Assembly: GCA_013365365.1 (NCBI GenBank) | Contig: JABVXU010000047.1 | Location: forward strand, 124,001-188,000 | Source of the DNA: Cruorifilaria tuberocauda | Taxonomy: Eukaryota; Nematoda; Chromadorea; Rhabditida; Onchocercidae | Direction: 5' to 3' | Length of the DNA stretch: 64,000 bases | In this document: piece by piece, positions 62,279 to 64,000 of the stretch | Layout of the letters: the number at the start of each line of letters is the position of its first letter | Position numbering within the stretch: position 1 is the first letter of the stretch | Position numbers and translations under genes: made by a program | The notes under the pieces: generated by a model | Seen by the model: only the letters and a program-made list of their open reading frames with translations | Databases searched by the model: none | What the model was told of the DNA's origin: nothing

Positions 62279-63641
62279 TCATACTTTAATTCTTTCACAG
62301 ATTCCTGAAATGAGATGTCTCCATAAAATGATCACATTGTCCACATTTATATTATTCCAGCGATCTATTTTCGATTGAGTAACGCTGACCGTATCTGATG
62401 TATTGAGCACTCAAGAAATACTGACCTTTAACACATGATCAGTTTGGAATAAAGAATTATAATTGTCCAATAAAAGAGTATAACTTTCAAGCAGTTACCG
62501 CTCTAAAGATCATGTATCATAACATCTATTTTAATAACTGGTTTTCAGTAATAGAAAATTTCTTACCAGTAATAAAGTCGGAGGCCAATACTCGATTCAA
62601 GCTTACCGTGCCTATGTCCTAAATTATCAAAAATTGGATCAAATGCTTTCAGATCATCAATGCTGTTTATACCGCTTCCTAGGACCTGTAATAGCATGCC
62701 AGATGATTCGGACTGTCTCGCTTTCTTCTAATAAATCCTTGCAAAATATAATTCTGTAATGTCTTATAATTTTCATACGATGTTTGGAAGTAAAAGTTTA
62801 CAAACATCTATCTTATCCCACTGGACGATCGATCTTCCACTAACACTGATAGCATCGGTAGTAGTATTGGAAGAAATGAAAATGACTGTTCCACTGAAGG
62901 TGAGTTGTGTTTACCTGAATAAAGCGAAGAGCTTGAAAAACAAATTCGTTGCTTTTCTTTTTACAACTGTTCAAATCCAAATTCATAAAAGAAAATAACT
63001 GTCGGGCCTCGGGACACTGAAAGATTATTTTATCAGATGTTGATATTGATTTTATACGGAATTATCATCCATCACTTCTCCTCAGCAATGAATAATCGAC
63101 GTTGAAAAAATATTCAGCGCTTTCTTTTGACTTGAAATCATTCAACTTAATTAATACTGGCTCATCTGTATATTACTCATCTTTGTGACTAGGACGATAT
63201 TTCTAGTGCCTCAGAATGCATTATATACAATGTGTTGCAGTGTAAAATAACCATCTCAAATTGTATTATTTTTCACCAGGCATCCAAAACCAATGACATA
63301 ATTGTCGATAGTAGTTAAGAACTGCCTATTGAGGAGGCCAACAATAATGTTGTAGCATTTAAAATTTTTATACTTATAGCACGTTAGTATGCCTTTAGTT
63401 AATACCGTTATCATCGTCTTTTTGCTACCTAAATGAACAGGATAGATTTCAAATTTTATTCAGAATAACATCTAAAATTATCTCGAACTAGTGAAAATAA
63501 TTTGTAACAGTTGGGATATATGAATATATGGAGGTCAAAAATCATTCTATATATATTGCAAGCAATTGCTTGTTTTTCTGCTTTCATTTTTTCCAAGATC
63601 TCCTCAATAGTCGGATCTCGAAATCATACCACCCTTCCAAA
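62279..63641 (-). pseudogene. Decayed nematode globin
   Basis: Four minus-strand exons keep globin order. Exon 1 (63641-63534) reads IRLLRRSWKK, then one base is missing at the A run opposite 63587-63592, and MKAEKQAIACNIYRMIF continues in another frame. Exon 2 (63016-62915) is intact, with CPEARQLFSF and EFVFQALRFIQ. Exon 3 (62685-62567) is intact, with DDLKAFDPIF and LGHRHGKL; the His of this motif is where the haem-binding proximal His (F8) is expected. Exon 4 (62425-62279) starts YYWSVFLECSIHQIRSALL across the junction, then loses one base near 62373 before INVDNVIILWRHLI. Exon 1 also lacks a GT donor where similarity ends. Exon 2-3-4 junctions keep GT-AG and phase. Two frameshifts and a lost donor make it a non-processed pseudogene. 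It is barely possible that these are assembly errors in a working gene. Confidence 0.75.
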
Positions 63642-64000
63642 CTAAAAATAACTCTTCGCTAATGCCAAATGTAATACTATTACTCAAAATGCTAATGAGC
63701 CATCGTTTTCTTTCTTTATTCATATTTACTCCAGACAAGGAATTCATTCAGAGAAAATTAGCAATGAAAATTGCAATGGACATATATTTGGCAATATTTG
63801 TCACACCGAAAAAAACTATGCAAATGATAATATCTGGAAGCGACGTCTTCTTTTGCTTCGTAATTTGACATATTAATTACAGATTAATAAGACTAGATCG
63901 ATAGAATATATATTGATAGATTAAACCTCAAATTATATCAGTGTCTTGACAAATTAATATCGATTTACAAGTGCTTCAATGGCGCCATTGATTAGTTTCA
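63642..64000. other. Right edge of the window
   Basis: No supported feature. The region lies upstream of the globin relic on its strand and could include a first exon of it. The 68-codon plus-strand ORF 63662-63868 resembles no family. Confidence 0.4.

Noticed and set aside
1..64000. CRISPR arrays, bacterial operons, rRNA or integrated virus
   Set aside because: No regularly spaced repeats, no rRNA-like sequence, no polymerase or capsid-like frames; all recognisable genes are animal genes with introns.

Overview
This is AT-rich nuclear DNA of a nematode. The genes have many short exons. Their introns run mostly from GT to TTTCAG, TTTTAG or TTGCAG. Several start codons sit just downstream of an isolated TTTCAG-like site that looks like a spliced-leader acceptor. 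The proteins are animal and nematode types. A parasitic clade III (filarial-like) genome fits the overall look, but that is an inference and no species can be named.

Layout. Left part, plus strand: N-acetylglucosaminyltransferase IV (MGAT4, 1783-5442), fatty acyl-CoA reductase (6798-10071), a broken M20 dipeptidase (11867-14777), Gemin3/DDX20 helicase (16847-21739) and branched-chain aminotransferase (26475-29420). Middle, minus strand: alpha-L-fucosidase (33127-29922) and complex III core protein 2 (36802-34159). Then, plus strand: a TGN38/KCT2-like trafficking protein (37699-38984) and a broken two-RRM (RBM34-like) gene (about 40491-41290). Right part, minus strand: an unrecognised 191-residue protein (43568-42496) lies 241 bases downstream of an ephrin (57851-43810). 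The ephrin's first intron is about 13.1 kb and holds a nearly perfect 424-bp inverted repeat with arms 3.1 kb apart. A decayed globin (63641-62279) ends the window.

All exon chains were built by hand from homology, splice consensus and reading phase. In the nine intact genes (about 11.4 kb of coding sequence) every exon joins in frame, with one irregular splice site: an AT where a GT donor is expected in DDX20. The three broken loci keep recognisable exon-intron structure but carry repeated one-base deletions, lost splice donors and, in the dipeptidase, a missing metal-ligand exon. They read as old unprocessed gene copies.

The genes do not form one pathway. MGAT4, fucosidase and the TGN38-like protein act in the secretory and lysosomal system. 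The reductase, the aminotransferase and complex III core 2 are metabolic, Gemin3 acts in snRNP assembly, and ephrin in cell guidance. No exciting new system such as a defence island or novel mobile element was found. The most unusual items are the trio of relics, the long inverted repeat in the ephrin intron, and the AT-AG intron.
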